From NCBI GenBank assembly GCA_022710935.1, contig JAKLFY010000066.1, positions 1 through 35,300 of the forward strand: a DNA stretch of 35,300 nucleotides, written 5' to 3'. Positions 1 to 9,005 of this stretch are shown here, piece by piece. The notes below the pieces were generated by a model that had not been told where the DNA came from, made no database searches, and was given only the letters and a program-made list of their open reading frames with translations. How positions within the stretch are numbered: the stretch's first letter is position 1; each line of letters begins with the position of its first letter. Position numbers and translations under genes: made by a program. This DNA comes from Verrucomicrobiota bacterium. Lineage in GTDB: Bacteria > Verrucomicrobiota > Verrucomicrobiia > Limisphaerales > J093.

Positions 1-310
1 CGTGAAACGCTTTCAGTTTGTTTCCATGCGCTTATAGGCGCACGCAAAACGCCGAAAAGCGACCCCGCCGTCGACTCCGCCGCTACTGGACTGCCCTGGG
101 AAAAGCGCTGGCTCCCCAAGCGGAACGCCAATCGAACTCTTCCAGAGACGCCGGCAAAGACAGTACATGCTGGAGCGGATAACCAAAAACATCATATCTC
201 GTTGCGGCAAAACAAACTATCAGGCGGTGACACGAGGCGGCGGGTCTGATAGTGTCAATTCATCATCCAATATTGGGCTCATCTCCGCAAGATCCCAGAG
301 GTTCCACGGC
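1..310. other. No gene recognised at the left edge
   Basis: This stretch precedes the first supported gene. A plus-strand frame beginning at base 2 encodes a dozen residues and stops near base 37; it could be the tail end of a gene lying to the left, but it is too short to judge. A minus-strand frame across 13-210 has no recognisable domain. An ATG at 167 is in frame with the TcmP gene, but the residues it would add resemble nothing in that family, so the stretch is treated as non-coding leader. Confidence 0.4.
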
Positions 311-1420
311 GTGGCTCGTACTGGCAATTTTCACCGCACCAACTTCGACGAGGGCACGAACACTAAGCTAGAGTTGTTTCGGATGTACCTCCGCTCGTGG
401 CTGCCGGTGTTCATTAGCAGCTCTCCACGTGGCTCCACGATAAACATCGTGGACCTGTTCGCCGGGCCCGGCACCGATCAAGCTGGCAATCCGGGAAGCC
501 CACTAATCGCGTTGGAAGAAATCCAAAACTACTCCCGGCAGATCGCAACAAGTGGTGTCAAAATCCGCCTTATTTTGAATGATCGCGCTGCGCGAAAGGC
601 GCGTGCGCTCGAAGCTCGACTGCTAGCCACGGTGATGCCTGGCTCATGCTCATGGTCGGTCGACAACCTCGATGCGGGTGCCGCGTTCACAAAACACCAT
701 GACCTGATGACTCCAGGCCCCAATTTGATGTTCCTCGACCAATTCGGGATGACATTCATCACCGAAGCCATGTTCCATACACTCATCAGCCTGCGCAAGA
801 CCGACTTGCTGTTCTTCATCTCATCCTCTCACCTGCGGCGATTTGCGGACCACCCCGCCATCAAGAACCGCATCGTCATTCCACACAGAGCACTTCGGGC
901 TGCGACCTTTGAGGACACCCACCGAGCCGTCGCCGAGTACTACAAGTCCCTCGTTCCTCAGGCCAGCGAATACTATATCGGCTCATTCTCCATCAAGAAG
1001 GGCAGCAATCTCTACGGCCTGATTTTCGGTTCCGGTCACCCGCTGGGCATCGAGAAGTTCTTGCAAGTTTGCTGGAAGATCGCGCCGAATTCAGGAGAGG
1101 CCAACTTTGACATCGACCACGACGGCATAAGCGCCGAAGCACCGAGGCTCTTTGCAGACATGGATCGGCCGCGTAAGCTCGATGTATTTCGGCAAAGATT
1201 GCGAGACGAAGTGCTGTCCGCTAAATTGAAGACAGACCGCGCCGTATATCTATTCGCGCTTCAGAATGGCGTTCCGCCCGCTGAAGCGAAAACTGTGCTC
1301 CGGGAGCTGCGGCGCGAAGCGCGCATAGCACCCGCCGTCGCCGGAACGCAGTTCCGCGTTTCAAAGGACGGCTACAAAGATCCTCGCGCAATAGAGGTGC
1401 TCGGCCGTGGCAACCAATAG
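311..1420 (+). CDS. tcmP: Three-Cys-motif partner protein TcmP
   Basis: This resembles the TcmP family, proteins of about 350-400 residues with a Rossmann, SAM-methyltransferase-like core. TcmP genes regularly sit beside Gp37/Gp68 (three-Cys-motif) genes, as here. What is seen: from the GTG at 311 the product is 369 residues and opens with the family-like stretch NFHRTNFDEGTNTKLELF; the nucleotide-binding-type motif DLFAGPG follows near residue 47. An AGAGG lies about ten bases before this GTG. An in-frame ATG at 167 would add 48 residues unlike the family, so 311 is preferred. The gene overlaps the next by 14 bases, so the two are probably translationally coupled. The biochemical activity of the family is unknown to me. 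Its place next to a restriction system suggests, by inference only, a role in defence or inter-element conflict. Confidence 0.8.
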   Translation: MARTGNFHRTNFDEGTNTKLELFRMYLRSWLPVFISSSPRGSTINIVDLFAGPGTDQAGNPGSPLIALEEIQNYSRQIATSGVKIRLILNDRAARKARALEARLLATVMPGSCSWSVDNLDAGAAFTKHHDLMTPGPNLMFLDQFGMTFITEAMFHTLISLRKTDLLFFISSSHLRRFADHPAIKNRIVIPHRALRAATFEDTHRAVAEYYKSLVPQASEYYIGSFSIKKGSNLYGLIFGSGHPLGIEKFLQVCWKIAPNSGEANFDIDHDGISAEAPRLFADMDRPRKLDVFRQRLRDEVLSAKLKTDRAVYLFALQNGVPPAEAKTVLRELRREARIAPAVAGTQFRVSKDGYKDPRAIEVLGRGNQ

Positions 1421-2126
1421 ATCGAAGATTGAGTGGACAGAATCCACTTGGAATCCCGTCACTGGCTGTACGAAGGTCAGCCCTGGCTGCAAACACTGCT
1501 ATGCCGAACGAATGGCACAGCGACTGCAGGCGATGGGCCAACCTAACTATGAACGCGGATTTGAAGTCTCTCTCCACGAGCACACGCTTCGATTGCCGCT
1601 CAGCTGGAAAAAGCCTCAAGTGATTTTCGTCAATTCCATGAGTGATCTCTTCCACGAGGCAATTCCAGATTCCTTCGTGCATCGCGTCTTCGACGTGATG
1701 CGCAGCGCATCGTGGCACACCTTTCAAATCCTTACAAAGCGGGCTGAGCGACTGGATACTCTAGGACAGTCAATAGATTGGCCCCGCAATGTATGGATGG
1801 GCGTGAGCGTGGAAACGTCGTCGTATCTCTATCGCATCGATCATCTTCGCCAGACACCGGCACATGTTCGGTTCATCTCTTTCGAACCGCTCCTGGGGCC
1901 GCTCGGCACGATCGAGCTCAGCGGCATTCACTGGGCAATTGTTGGTGGCGAGTCCGGGCCCGGATCGAGGCCTATGGACCCAGAGTGGGTGAAAGACATA
2001 CGTGACCAGTGCTTGGCATCTGATGTTCCGTTCTTCTTTAAGCAGTGGGGCGGACCCAACAAGAAAAGAACGGGCCGCGCACTAGAAGGGCGCAATTGGG
2101 ATGGTATGCCCGCCATACCCGAGTAA
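1407..2126 (+). CDS. Gp37/Gp68-type three-Cys-motif protein (DUF5131 family)
   Basis: The 239-residue product starts at GTG 1407, with GAGGTG about eight bases upstream, and overlaps the end of tcmP. The N-terminus carries the family signature IEWTESTWNPVTGC followed by a C-x6-C-x2-C cluster (Cys21, Cys28, Cys31, with YAE just after). This could bind a metal or iron-sulfur cluster, as in radical-SAM-like proteins. Other conserved blocks are the SMSDLFHE region, FQILTKRAERL, WMGVSVE, FISFEPLLGP, IVGGESGPG and FFFKQWGG, all typical of the phage Gp37/Gp68 family. Length is normal for the family and the gene looks intact. Its molecular function is not established. The constant partnership with TcmP suggests the two work as one unit. 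Confidence 0.87.
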   Translation: MATNRSKIEWTESTWNPVTGCTKVSPGCKHCYAERMAQRLQAMGQPNYERGFEVSLHEHTLRLPLSWKKPQVIFVNSMSDLFHEAIPDSFVHRVFDVMRSASWHTFQILTKRAERLDTLGQSIDWPRNVWMGVSVETSSYLYRIDHLRQTPAHVRFISFEPLLGPLGTIELSGIHWAIVGGESGPGSRPMDPEWVKDIRDQCLASDVPFFFKQWGGPNKKRTGRALEGRNWDGMPAIPE

Positions 2127-2339
2127 AGGCATACGGTCAACGCCACGCGTTCGGCCGCCGCTGCAACCGCTGCTGACACGGCAGTCGTATGCTCAGGCGC
2201 CACCCGCCGCATGACGGACGGCCCCCAGCGATCCACAATGGCACGACGCATCGGGCACTGGACAAGGCGATGCGCATGCAATATCCTCTCAATTCGCGCT
2301 GGACCAGTCAGTTATCTAGATCCGGCTGCTCGTGGATCT

Positions 2340-4712
2340 ATGGCCAAACGAGCCGATGCCACCATGAACGAAGCCGACACCTGCCGTACCCTGGTTCTCC
2401 CGAAGCTCCAAGCCGCTGGCTGGGAGGACGATCCGCATTCGATTGCTGAGCAGCGGTCGATTACGGACGGACGGATCGTCCCGGTCGGCTCAGGCTTCGT
2501 CCGGCGCCCCCCGAAGCGGGTGGATTACCTACTGCGCTTCACCCGTGACTTCCCCCTGGCCGTGGTCGAGGCTAAGCCATCCTACAAGGCGGCCGCCGAC
2601 GGACTTCAGCAGGCCAAGGACTACGCGGAAATGCTGGGCCTGAAATTCGCCTATGCGACTAACGGCAGCGAGATCATAGAGTTCGACTACTTCACAGGCC
2701 AAGAGCGCAATGTGAACGCGTATCCCGGGCCTGACGAGCTTTGGCGCCGATATAGGGCTGGTGCGGGCCTGGCAGCCGACCAGACCGCCGAACGCTTGCT
2801 CACACCGGCCAACTTCCAGACTGGCAAGGGCGAGCGCTATTACCAGCAGATCGCCATCAACCGCGCGGTTGAGGCAATCCTGAAGGGCGAACCCCGTCTG
2901 CTCATCACCATGGCCACCGGGACGGGCAAAACTGCTGTCGCGTTCCAGATCTGCTGGAAACTTTGGTCTGCCCGCTGGAACCGAACCGGCGAGCACCGGA
3001 AGCCGCGCATCCTCTATTTGGCCGACCGCAACATTCTGGTCGATCAGCCGAAGGACGGCATCTTTGCCGCCTTTGGCGATGCCCGACAGAAGATCGAATC
3101 CGGCGAGGTGGTCCAGAGCCGGGAAATGTACTTCGCCATCTACCAGGCTCTAGCCGAGGACGAACGACGCCTCGGCTTGTTCCGGTCTTATCCGCCCGAC
3201 TTCTTCGACCTGATCATCGTCGATGAGTGTCATCGCGGGAGCGCCCGAAATGACAGTGCTTGGAGGGTGATCCTCGACCACTTCGGACCGGCCGTGAAGC
3301 TGGGCATGACCGCTACGCCGCTGCGCGAGGAAACGCGTGACACGTACCAGTATTTCGGCAACCCCATCTACCAGTACAGCCTGAAGCAGGGGATCGAAGA
3401 CGGCTACCTCGCCCCGTATCGCGTTCACCGGGTCATCACTGACTGGGATGCTGCTGGCTGGCGCCCCAACCAAGGCGACTTGGACCGCTATGGGCGCGCC
3501 ATCCCCGACGACGAATACCAGACCAAGGACTTTGAGCACGTCGTCGCTCTCAGGGCCCGCACCGAAGCCATCGCGCGCCACCTTACCGAGTTCCTGCGCC
3601 GCACGGATCGATACGCAAAGACGATTGTCTTTTGCGTTGACCAAGAGCACGCGAGCGAAATGCGGGGAGCGCTTTCACGCCTGAGCCCCGATCTCTTGTC
3701 CCTGCACCCCGATTATGTTTGCCGCGTGACCTCTGATGAGGGGGATATCGGCAAGGGGCATTTGAGCCGATTCCAGGATGTGGACACGAAGGTGCCCGCT
3801 ATCCTAACTACGTCGCAACTCCTGACTACGGGCGTGGACGTGCCGACCTGCAAGAACATCGTCCTTGCCAGAGTCATCGGCTCTATGAGCGAGTTCAAGC
3901 AGATCATCGGCCGAGGCACGCGCGTCCGAGACGACTACGGGAAGCTGTGGTTCAACATCATCGACTACACCGGCTCAGCGACCCGCATGTTTGCCGATCC
4001 AGCTTTCGACGGCGAGCCAACCCTCGTGACCATGGAGGATCTCGAGGGCGTGAATGAACCGATCGTCGCGGGCGAGGAAGCCCAGCCGGACTACCCTGAC
4101 CCGAAAGAGCCTGGGGTCATCGAACCGCCCGCGGACGCGCGCCGCAAGTTCTATTTTGACGGCGGGCAAGTGGCAATTGCAGCTCACCTTGTATACGAAC
4201 TCGATCCTGACGGCAGACAACTGCGTGTCATCCGGTATACTGAGTATGCTGCAGAAACTGTCCGAACCATCTGCCCAACCGCCCCACAGCTCCGAGCGCG
4301 ATGGGCCGACCCTGAACAGCGCGCGGAGATCATCCGCCTCCTCAAGGAACGTGGCATAGATTTCACCGACCTTGCTGAGGCCACCAATCAACCGGACGCC
4401 GACCCCTTTGACTTACTATGCCATCTGACATTCAACGCGCCGCTGCGAACCCGTCGCGAACGCGCGCAGCAGTTGAAGCAGGCGAGAAAGGACTTCTTCG
4501 AGCGTTTCGCTCCCGAAGCCCGGCAGGTGCTAGAGGAACTGCTGGAGAAGTATGCCCTGCACGGCGATGCCCAGTTCCTATTACCTGATGTTCTCTATGT
4601 CCCCCCGCTGTCTGCACATGGCCAAGTGGGCGACATCATCAAGATCTTCGGCGGAGCCGATCAGCTGCGCGACGCCGTAACCGAGCTGCAAAGGTGCTTG
4701 TATGCCGCGTAA
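2340..4712 (+). CDS. hsdR: Type I restriction endonuclease subunit R (EcoEI-like)
   Basis: This is the motor and nuclease subunit of a type I restriction system; it translocates DNA with ATP and cleaves unmodified DNA. From ATG 2340 the product is 790 residues. An N-terminal PD-(D/E)xK-like nuclease site is visible (Asp62, then Glu77-x-Lys79 in VVEAKPS). It is followed by a superfamily 2 helicase: Walker A ATGTGKT near 192, DECH at 295-298, TATPLREE near 324, and motif VI QIIGRGTRVRD near 521. The C-terminus, rich in FERFAPEAR and LPDVLYVPPLS-type sequence, matches the EcoEI R C-terminal domain. A second start at ATG 2364 (MNEADTC) is equally possible because neither has a strong ribosome site. 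An upstream in-frame start at 2211 adds low-complexity residues and was not used. The gene overlaps the next one by 11 bases. Confidence 0.93.
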   Translation: MAKRADATMNEADTCRTLVLPKLQAAGWEDDPHSIAEQRSITDGRIVPVGSGFVRRPPKRVDYLLRFTRDFPLAVVEAKPSYKAAADGLQQAKDYAEMLGLKFAYATNGSEIIEFDYFTGQERNVNAYPGPDELWRRYRAGAGLAADQTAERLLTPANFQTGKGERYYQQIAINRAVEAILKGEPRLLITMATGTGKTAVAFQICWKLWSARWNRTGEHRKPRILYLADRNILVDQPKDGIFAAFGDARQKIESGEVVQSREMYFAIYQALAEDERRLGLFRSYPPDFFDLIIVDECHRGSARNDSAWRVILDHFGPAVKLGMTATPLREETRDTYQYFGNPIYQYSLKQGIEDGYLAPYRVHRVITDWDAAGWRPNQGDLDRYGRAIPDDEYQTKDFEHVVALRARTEAIARHLTEFLRRTDRYAKTIVFCVDQEHASEMRGALSRLSPDLLSLHPDYVCRVTSDEGDIGKGHLSRFQDVDTKVPAILTTSQLLTTGVDVPTCKNIVLARVIGSMSEFKQIIGRGTRVRDDYGKLWFNIIDYTGSATRMFADPAFDGEPTLVTMEDLEGVNEPIVAGEEAQPDYPDPKEPGVIEPPADARRKFYFDGGQVAIAAHLVYELDPDGRQLRVIRYTEYAAETVRTICPTAPQLRARWADPEQRAEIIRLLKERGIDFTDLAEATNQPDADPFDLLCHLTFNAPLRTRRERAQQLKQARKDFFERFAPEARQVLEELLEKYALHGDAQFLLPDVLYVPPLSAHGQVGDIIKIFGGADQLRDAVTELQRCLYAA

Positions 4713-6804
4713 GCCCACCGTCAAGAGTACCCCACCCCCGACAACCGCCCAAACCCTATCAAGCCTTCTGAAGTCGGCACGCGACATCATGCGCAAAGAC
4801 AAGGGCCTGAACGGCGACCTCGACCGACTGCCGCTGTTGACATGGATCATGTTTTTGAAGTTTCTCGACGATCTTGAACTGCAGAGAGAGCAAGAAGCGA
4901 AACTGGCAGGGAAGCGATTCCGCGCCGCAATCGAAGCACCGTATCGCTGGCGCGATTGGGCGTCCAACCCCCACGGCGTGACGGGGGACGAACTACTTAC
5001 ATTCATCAACCAGGACGAATGTGTCCGCCCTGACGGCCAGCGGGGCTTGGGGCTATTCGCCTACCTCCGCGGCTTGACAAGCGCAAACGGAGACGAACGA
5101 CGCGACGTGGTCGCAACGGTATTTAGAGGCGTCGACAATCGCATGAAGAGTGGATACCTGTTGCGTGATGTAGTGAATAAAGTCGCGGGTCTCCATTTTA
5201 CCGCCAGTGAAGAGCTGCATACACTCGGGGCCCTTTACGAGTCGATGCTACGAGAAATGCGCGACGCAGCGGGCGATTCGGGCGAATTCTATACTCCGCG
5301 CCCCGTCGTGCGATTCATGGTTGACGTGATTGACCCTCGCCTCGGCGAAATTGTCCTCGACCCAGCTAGCGGCACGGGCGGGTTCTTGGTGGAAGCGTAC
5401 AAACACCTCGGCACGCAGGTGAAAACCGTCCAAGATCGCAAGTTTCTTCAAGAGAGATCCCTCCTCGGCTGCGAACCCAAGTCGCTACCCTACCTGTTGT
5501 GCCAAATGAACCTACTCCTGCATGGACTCAATTTCCCAAATATTGACCCGGGAAACGCCCTGCGCTTCCGATTGACTGAAATTGGCGAGAAGGATCGGGT
5601 GGATGTCATCCTCACGAACCCTCCGTTCGGTGGCGAGGAGGAGAAAGGCATCCAGGGCAACTTCCCCGATGATCGCCAGACATCGGAGACGGCTCTTCTA
5701 TTCATGCAGCTGATCATGCGCAGGCTCAAACGTCAGACCTCATCTGATGGTCGTGTCGCTCGTGCTGCGGTTGTGGTCCCCAACGGAGTGTTGTCGTCCC
5801 CGGGTGCGGCAAAGCGCATTCGGGCCGATTTGCTCGCTGACTTCAATCTTACGGCAGTAGTCCGTCTCCCTCACAATGTCTTTGCTCCCTACACGGACGT
5901 AAAGACCAACATCCTGTTCTTCGATCGGTCGGGACCCTCAACTGATATCCTATACTGCGAGCCACAGATTCCGCCCGGAGTCACATTAAGCAAGACAAAG
6001 CCGCTACAGTACGAATGGCTTACGACCCTGACCGAGGTCATCGCGCGTCGCGCTGCAAGCGACACATCGTGGCTCGTTCGGGTTGATGAGCTGGGCGCGG
6101 ACCTAAATCTTGATGTCAAGAATCCACGCCTGACGCTAGGCTCTATTGGCGATGCCGATACACTTGAGTGTCTGGCGGCGTCAATGAACCAGCTCGCGCT
6201 CGAGGCGGAATCAATAGCGAGAGTGGCGTCTGATTTGACGTCGCAAGTGCACGCTGCGCCACGTCGCCCTCTGGGGTTGCTCACATCAGAATCTGATGCA
6301 CGCATTGGCGATGACTACAGGCCAGACATTGCGCTCATTGGTGTTTCCGCGTCCGACGGACTATGTGCGCCGAAGACCGCCATTGGGAGCAATCCCAAGA
6401 GGTACAAGTTGCTGAAGCGGGGATTTCTTGCCTACAACCCGATGCGTCTGAATATCGGTTCCATTGGGTTTGTCAGATCTTCGAGCGAGGAAGGCATTAC
6501 AAGCCCAGACTACGTCGTCTTCGTGTGTGGCCAGTCTCTGTTGCCTGAGTTCGTCTACCACTATCTGCGAAGCGAACCGGGTCGTCACGCCATTAACCAG
6601 AAGACCAAGGGTTCAGTCAGGTTCCGCCTCTATTATGACCAACTTGCCAGTATTGAAATCCCTTGCCCCGAGGATCTCGAATTGCAGCGTAGATTCGCAG
6701 AGGCATGCACTCGACTTGAACAGGTGCGAGCGTCACTCTCCAATTGTGACGGCACTGCACGACGGTGTCTTAGTGCGATGACGCGAGCCGCCTTTCTCGA
6801 CTAG
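4702..6804 (+). CDS. hsdM: Type I methyltransferase with fused half-specificity domain (HsdM-HsdS)
   Basis: This protein methylates adenine in the system's target and, by inference, also selects it. The 700-residue product is some 200 residues longer than EcoEI-type HsdM. Residues 1 to about 480 form a complete HsdM: helical N-terminal domain, SAM motif DPASGTGGFLVEA near 220, catalytic motif NPPFGGEE near 305, and VVVPNGVL. Beyond residue 480 a helical linker leads into one HsdS-like target-recognition domain (LKRGFLAYNPMRLNIGSIG, then SPDYVVF, YHYLRSE and a final helical arm). No separate hsdS lies before or after. AAGGTG sits before ATG 4702, which overlaps the end of hsdR. Known M-S fusions with one recognition domain dimerise and read symmetric sites, so a palindromic bipartite target is plausible here. 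Confidence 0.9.
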   Translation: MPRKPTVKSTPPPTTAQTLSSLLKSARDIMRKDKGLNGDLDRLPLLTWIMFLKFLDDLELQREQEAKLAGKRFRAAIEAPYRWRDWASNPHGVTGDELLTFINQDECVRPDGQRGLGLFAYLRGLTSANGDERRDVVATVFRGVDNRMKSGYLLRDVVNKVAGLHFTASEELHTLGALYESMLREMRDAAGDSGEFYTPRPVVRFMVDVIDPRLGEIVLDPASGTGGFLVEAYKHLGTQVKTVQDRKFLQERSLLGCEPKSLPYLLCQMNLLLHGLNFPNIDPGNALRFRLTEIGEKDRVDVILTNPPFGGEEEKGIQGNFPDDRQTSETALLFMQLIMRRLKRQTSSDGRVARAAVVVPNGVLSSPGAAKRIRADLLADFNLTAVVRLPHNVFAPYTDVKTNILFFDRSGPSTDILYCEPQIPPGVTLSKTKPLQYEWLTTLTEVIARRAASDTSWLVRVDELGADLNLDVKNPRLTLGSIGDADTLECLAASMNQLALEAESIARVASDLTSQVHAAPRRPLGLLTSESDARIGDDYRPDIALIGVSASDGLCAPKTAIGSNPKRYKLLKRGFLAYNPMRLNIGSIGFVRSSSEEGITSPDYVVFVCGQSLLPEFVYHYLRSEPGRHAINQKTKGSVRFRLYYDQLASIEIPCPEDLELQRRFAEACTRLEQVRASLSNCDGTARRCLSAMTRAAFLD

Positions 6805-6997
6805 GTGAATGAGGCGTGGAACTTTGGGGCTTTCGGCTTGGCGCCAGTGGTGCCCCACCGGCATCGGCCCGGTCGATTTGCCCCATTGAGCGCTAAACTA
6901 GCTATTCAGTTGTCATTGAGGCCATACGGTTGAGCCTCGGACTTGACGAACTCTTATCCGATTCATGCGCAGGTGACGGCGTTGGGATCGGCAGCCA

Positions 6998-7963
6998 TCA
7001 AAGCCTGGATGCCGCCTCCCGGTCCGTCTTGCCAAGTGCAGCTTTCAGCTTGTTAAACGTCGGCCAGTGCACGTGAACTACGCTACCCGTGTTCAGATCG
7101 CTATCGTATTTCTTGAGGATCATGCTGCTGGTTTCGTTGCGGTATTCAACTATCTCGTTCTGGAAGACGGCACCCATTCGGTTCTGAACCGGTTCGTGCG
7201 AGACGGAAGTCGGTGTGCCATTGGCTTCGGCAAAGAGGCCCTTGATTCGCTCGAATCCATCGGACCGGCCAGTTGTTTCGACGTAGAAGAGCAAGGGCTC
7301 CCCTGAGTCGGTCGGTTGGTAGAAATAGAACGTGGTAGTAGCCCATTGGTCACCGAGCCACAGCCCTGCCTCGGAATACGACACCCGCGGCTTGTGGTCC
7401 GAGCGCCATTTGCGATCCACTTGCGGATAGTAGAGTTCGCCCTTGATGACGCCTGCGTCGGCCCAAGCACCCAGATAGGTGATCGTGGGCAAATCCGCCT
7501 GGGGTGGGTGCACATAGCACAAGACATCCGCGTACTTGGCGAGGTCCTCCTTCTTTACCGGTTTGATGTAGTTGTTTTCGTCGTGGCGATAGGGCTCGGG
7601 ATCACCCTCCAACTCGGCATCTGTGAATTCGAACGGCAGTATGTGCCGAATGTCTTTGATCGGGACCCAACGGGTGTGCTCGTTCTCTTTCCAGCTCCGG
7701 TGCATTGCCTTCCGGATGTCTGCGAGGGGCAACCAGGCATCGGTGGCCCACACGTAGGTCTGCTCTGAGGAGAAGAACATTCTCCCGCCTGGCCAGTCCT
7801 TGGAATCCGGATACGCCAGCGCAGCGATCTCGCTGATAGTAGCGCCGAGACGGTAGGTGCGCCGGGCATAGGACATATCGCCAGCGCTGCACGGGAACAC
7901 GGCGGTTGCGATGGCGAACAGCGCCAGTGCCAAGACGACAAGTCGACGCGTATTGCGGTTCAT
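6998..7963 (-). CDS. Secreted protein of unknown function
   Basis: The 321-residue product starts at ATG 7963 (minus strand), chosen because GGGAGG lies just upstream and the frame opens with a clear Sec signal peptide: MNRNTRR, a hydrophobic stretch of about 15 residues, then a plausible cleavage after CSAG. The mature part is soluble-looking, rich in Trp and Tyr, with no membrane span, lipobox or motif I recognise. A longer in-frame reading from 8089 would bury the signal peptide and was rejected. The gene is 133 bases beyond the holin gene and in the same direction, so it could be read through from the lysis operon, but its strong own ribosome site and lower GC suggest acquired cargo or host DNA at the phage edge. 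Function unknown. Confidence 0.7.
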   Translation of the reverse strand: MNRNTRRLVVLALALFAIATAVFPCSAGDMSYARRTYRLGATISEIAALAYPDSKDWPGGRMFFSSEQTYVWATDAWLPLADIRKAMHRSWKENEHTRWVPIKDIRHILPFEFTDAELEGDPEPYRHDENNYIKPVKKEDLAKYADVLCYVHPPQADLPTITYLGAWADAGVIKGELYYPQVDRKWRSDHKPRVSYSEAGLWLGDQWATTTFYFYQPTDSGEPLLFYVETTGRSDGFERIKGLFAEANGTPTSVSHEPVQNRMGAVFQNEIVEYRNETSSMILKKYDSDLNTGSVVHVHWPTFNKLKAALGKTDREAASRL

Positions 7964-8096
7964 GTTGCCTCCCTCTGCAAGAACAAAAGTGGGTCGCGTC
8001 GAATATCGGACCAGAAATAGAAAACATGATCGGAAAGTGCACACAAGGTGCATGGCGGCCGGGGCGAGAAGCCCGTCCCGGCCGTTCACAAGTTCA

Positions 8097-8498
8097 TCAG
8101 CCCTTCCTTATTGCGGTTACCAGGTCTGGCAACACCTTTTCCGCCGACCGTCCAATGACGTAGCCACCTAGGCCAATCTCGACGATGTCCCAGAGCTTCA
8201 GGACCTCGGCCTCTCCCAGGTTCGGAGCCGACCACCCCAGCCACCGTGCCACAATCAGCGCCACGAAGGTGAGCATCGTAATCGGCCGCCAGGTCCGCTG
8301 CAGCCAACTCTGGCCCTGCGCCTCGGTCCTGACGACCTCGGCGGCCGCCCGTTCGATCTCGGACGAGCGTTCGAGAACGGCCGCCTGGAGCGCCTGCTGA
8401 AGCTCGATACGCTTCAATTCGTGCTCGGGATCGGGGAAGATCCGGTCCGCGACCGAACCCGCGACCTTCCCCAGAATCCCCAGAATCTCGCCAACCAT
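8097..8498 (-). CDS. Phage holin, GTA-type 3-TM family
   Basis: This is a predicted inner-membrane holin that would let the neighbouring endolysin reach the cell wall or time lysis. The 133-residue product from ATG 8498 (AAAGAGG upstream) begins with an amphipathic segment and a charged helix of roughly 45 residues (HELKRIELQQAL onward). It then has SWLQRTWRPITMLTFVALIV, which is the characteristic start of the GTA holin 3TM family, followed by a short periplasmic turn and a last hydrophobic segment (IVEIGLGGYVIGRSAEKV). It follows the endolysin gene by 11 bases in one operon, the usual lysis-cassette arrangement. Family assignment rests on this motif and context. Confidence 0.85.
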   Translation of the reverse strand: MVGEILGILGKVAGSVADRIFPDPEHELKRIELQQALQAAVLERSSEIERAAAEVVRTEAQGQSWLQRTWRPITMLTFVALIVARWLGWSAPNLGEAEVLKLWDIVEIGLGGYVIGRSAEKVLPDLVTAIRKG

Positions 8499-8509
8499 CG
8501 CGACCTCTT

Positions 8510-9004
8510 TCAGGCGTATGCCCGGTTGAGCCAGCCGCCCTGGAACACAATCTGATCTGCGCTCCGGGCGACCCGGAGCCTGTACTCCCCTGCCGCTTCG
8601 GATCGCAGCGCCGCCATCAACGCTGCCTGGTCGGCCCGCCTCGCGGCGCCACACGTCTCCGCCCCAAGACGACCGTCGAGTGCCACCCGTAGGCCGCAAG
8701 CATGAAGAGCCCGCTGCAGACAGGTCACCGCGGTCTGGTGTCCCAGGTTGACGGCCAGGTCGAAGACCTTGATGGCGATCACCTCGGGCAGGAACTCGTA
8801 CCGGTGCCCATGCCAGTAGCGCTCCCAGTAGACCTCGATCGCTTGGGCCCGGGTCAGGTTCTTGACGTCCAGGTCGGGATTCCAGCGCTGGGCGATTCCG
8901 AACCTGGTCGGTCCGCCGTGATCAACGGGGTTGTCGGTGTAGACGTCGCCTTCATGCTCGAGGACGACCTCGATCGCTCGGTCGAACAGTTCTCTGCTGG
9001 TCAC
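8510..9004 (-). CDS. Endolysin, glycoside hydrolase 108 family muramidase
   Basis: This enzyme would cleave peptidoglycan glycan strands to release phage. The 164-residue product starts at GTG 9004, preceded by AGGGAGG, and overlaps nothing. The N-terminal half carries the GH108 signature VLEHEGDVYTDNPVDHGGPT followed by RFGIAQ; Glu18 in the EGD triplet is the likely catalytic acid. VFDLAVNLGHQTAV and LQRALHACG fit the family's second, peptidoglycan-binding-like half. Length is typical of this family. There is no signal peptide, so it would depend on the adjacent holin. Position between a one-TM protein and the holin supports the lysis role. Confidence 0.9.
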   Translation of the reverse strand: MTSRELFDRAIEVVLEHEGDVYTDNPVDHGGPTRFGIAQRWNPDLDVKNLTRAQAIEVYWERYWHGHRYEFLPEVIAIKVFDLAVNLGHQTAVTCLQRALHACGLRVALDGRLGAETCGAARRADQAALMAALRSEAAGEYRLRVARSADQIVFQGGWLNRAYA

Positions 9005-9005
9005 C

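Noticed and set aside
167-310. Alternative TcmP start at ATG 167
   Set aside because: The added 48 residues do not resemble the family, whose usual N-terminus coincides with the GTG at 311.
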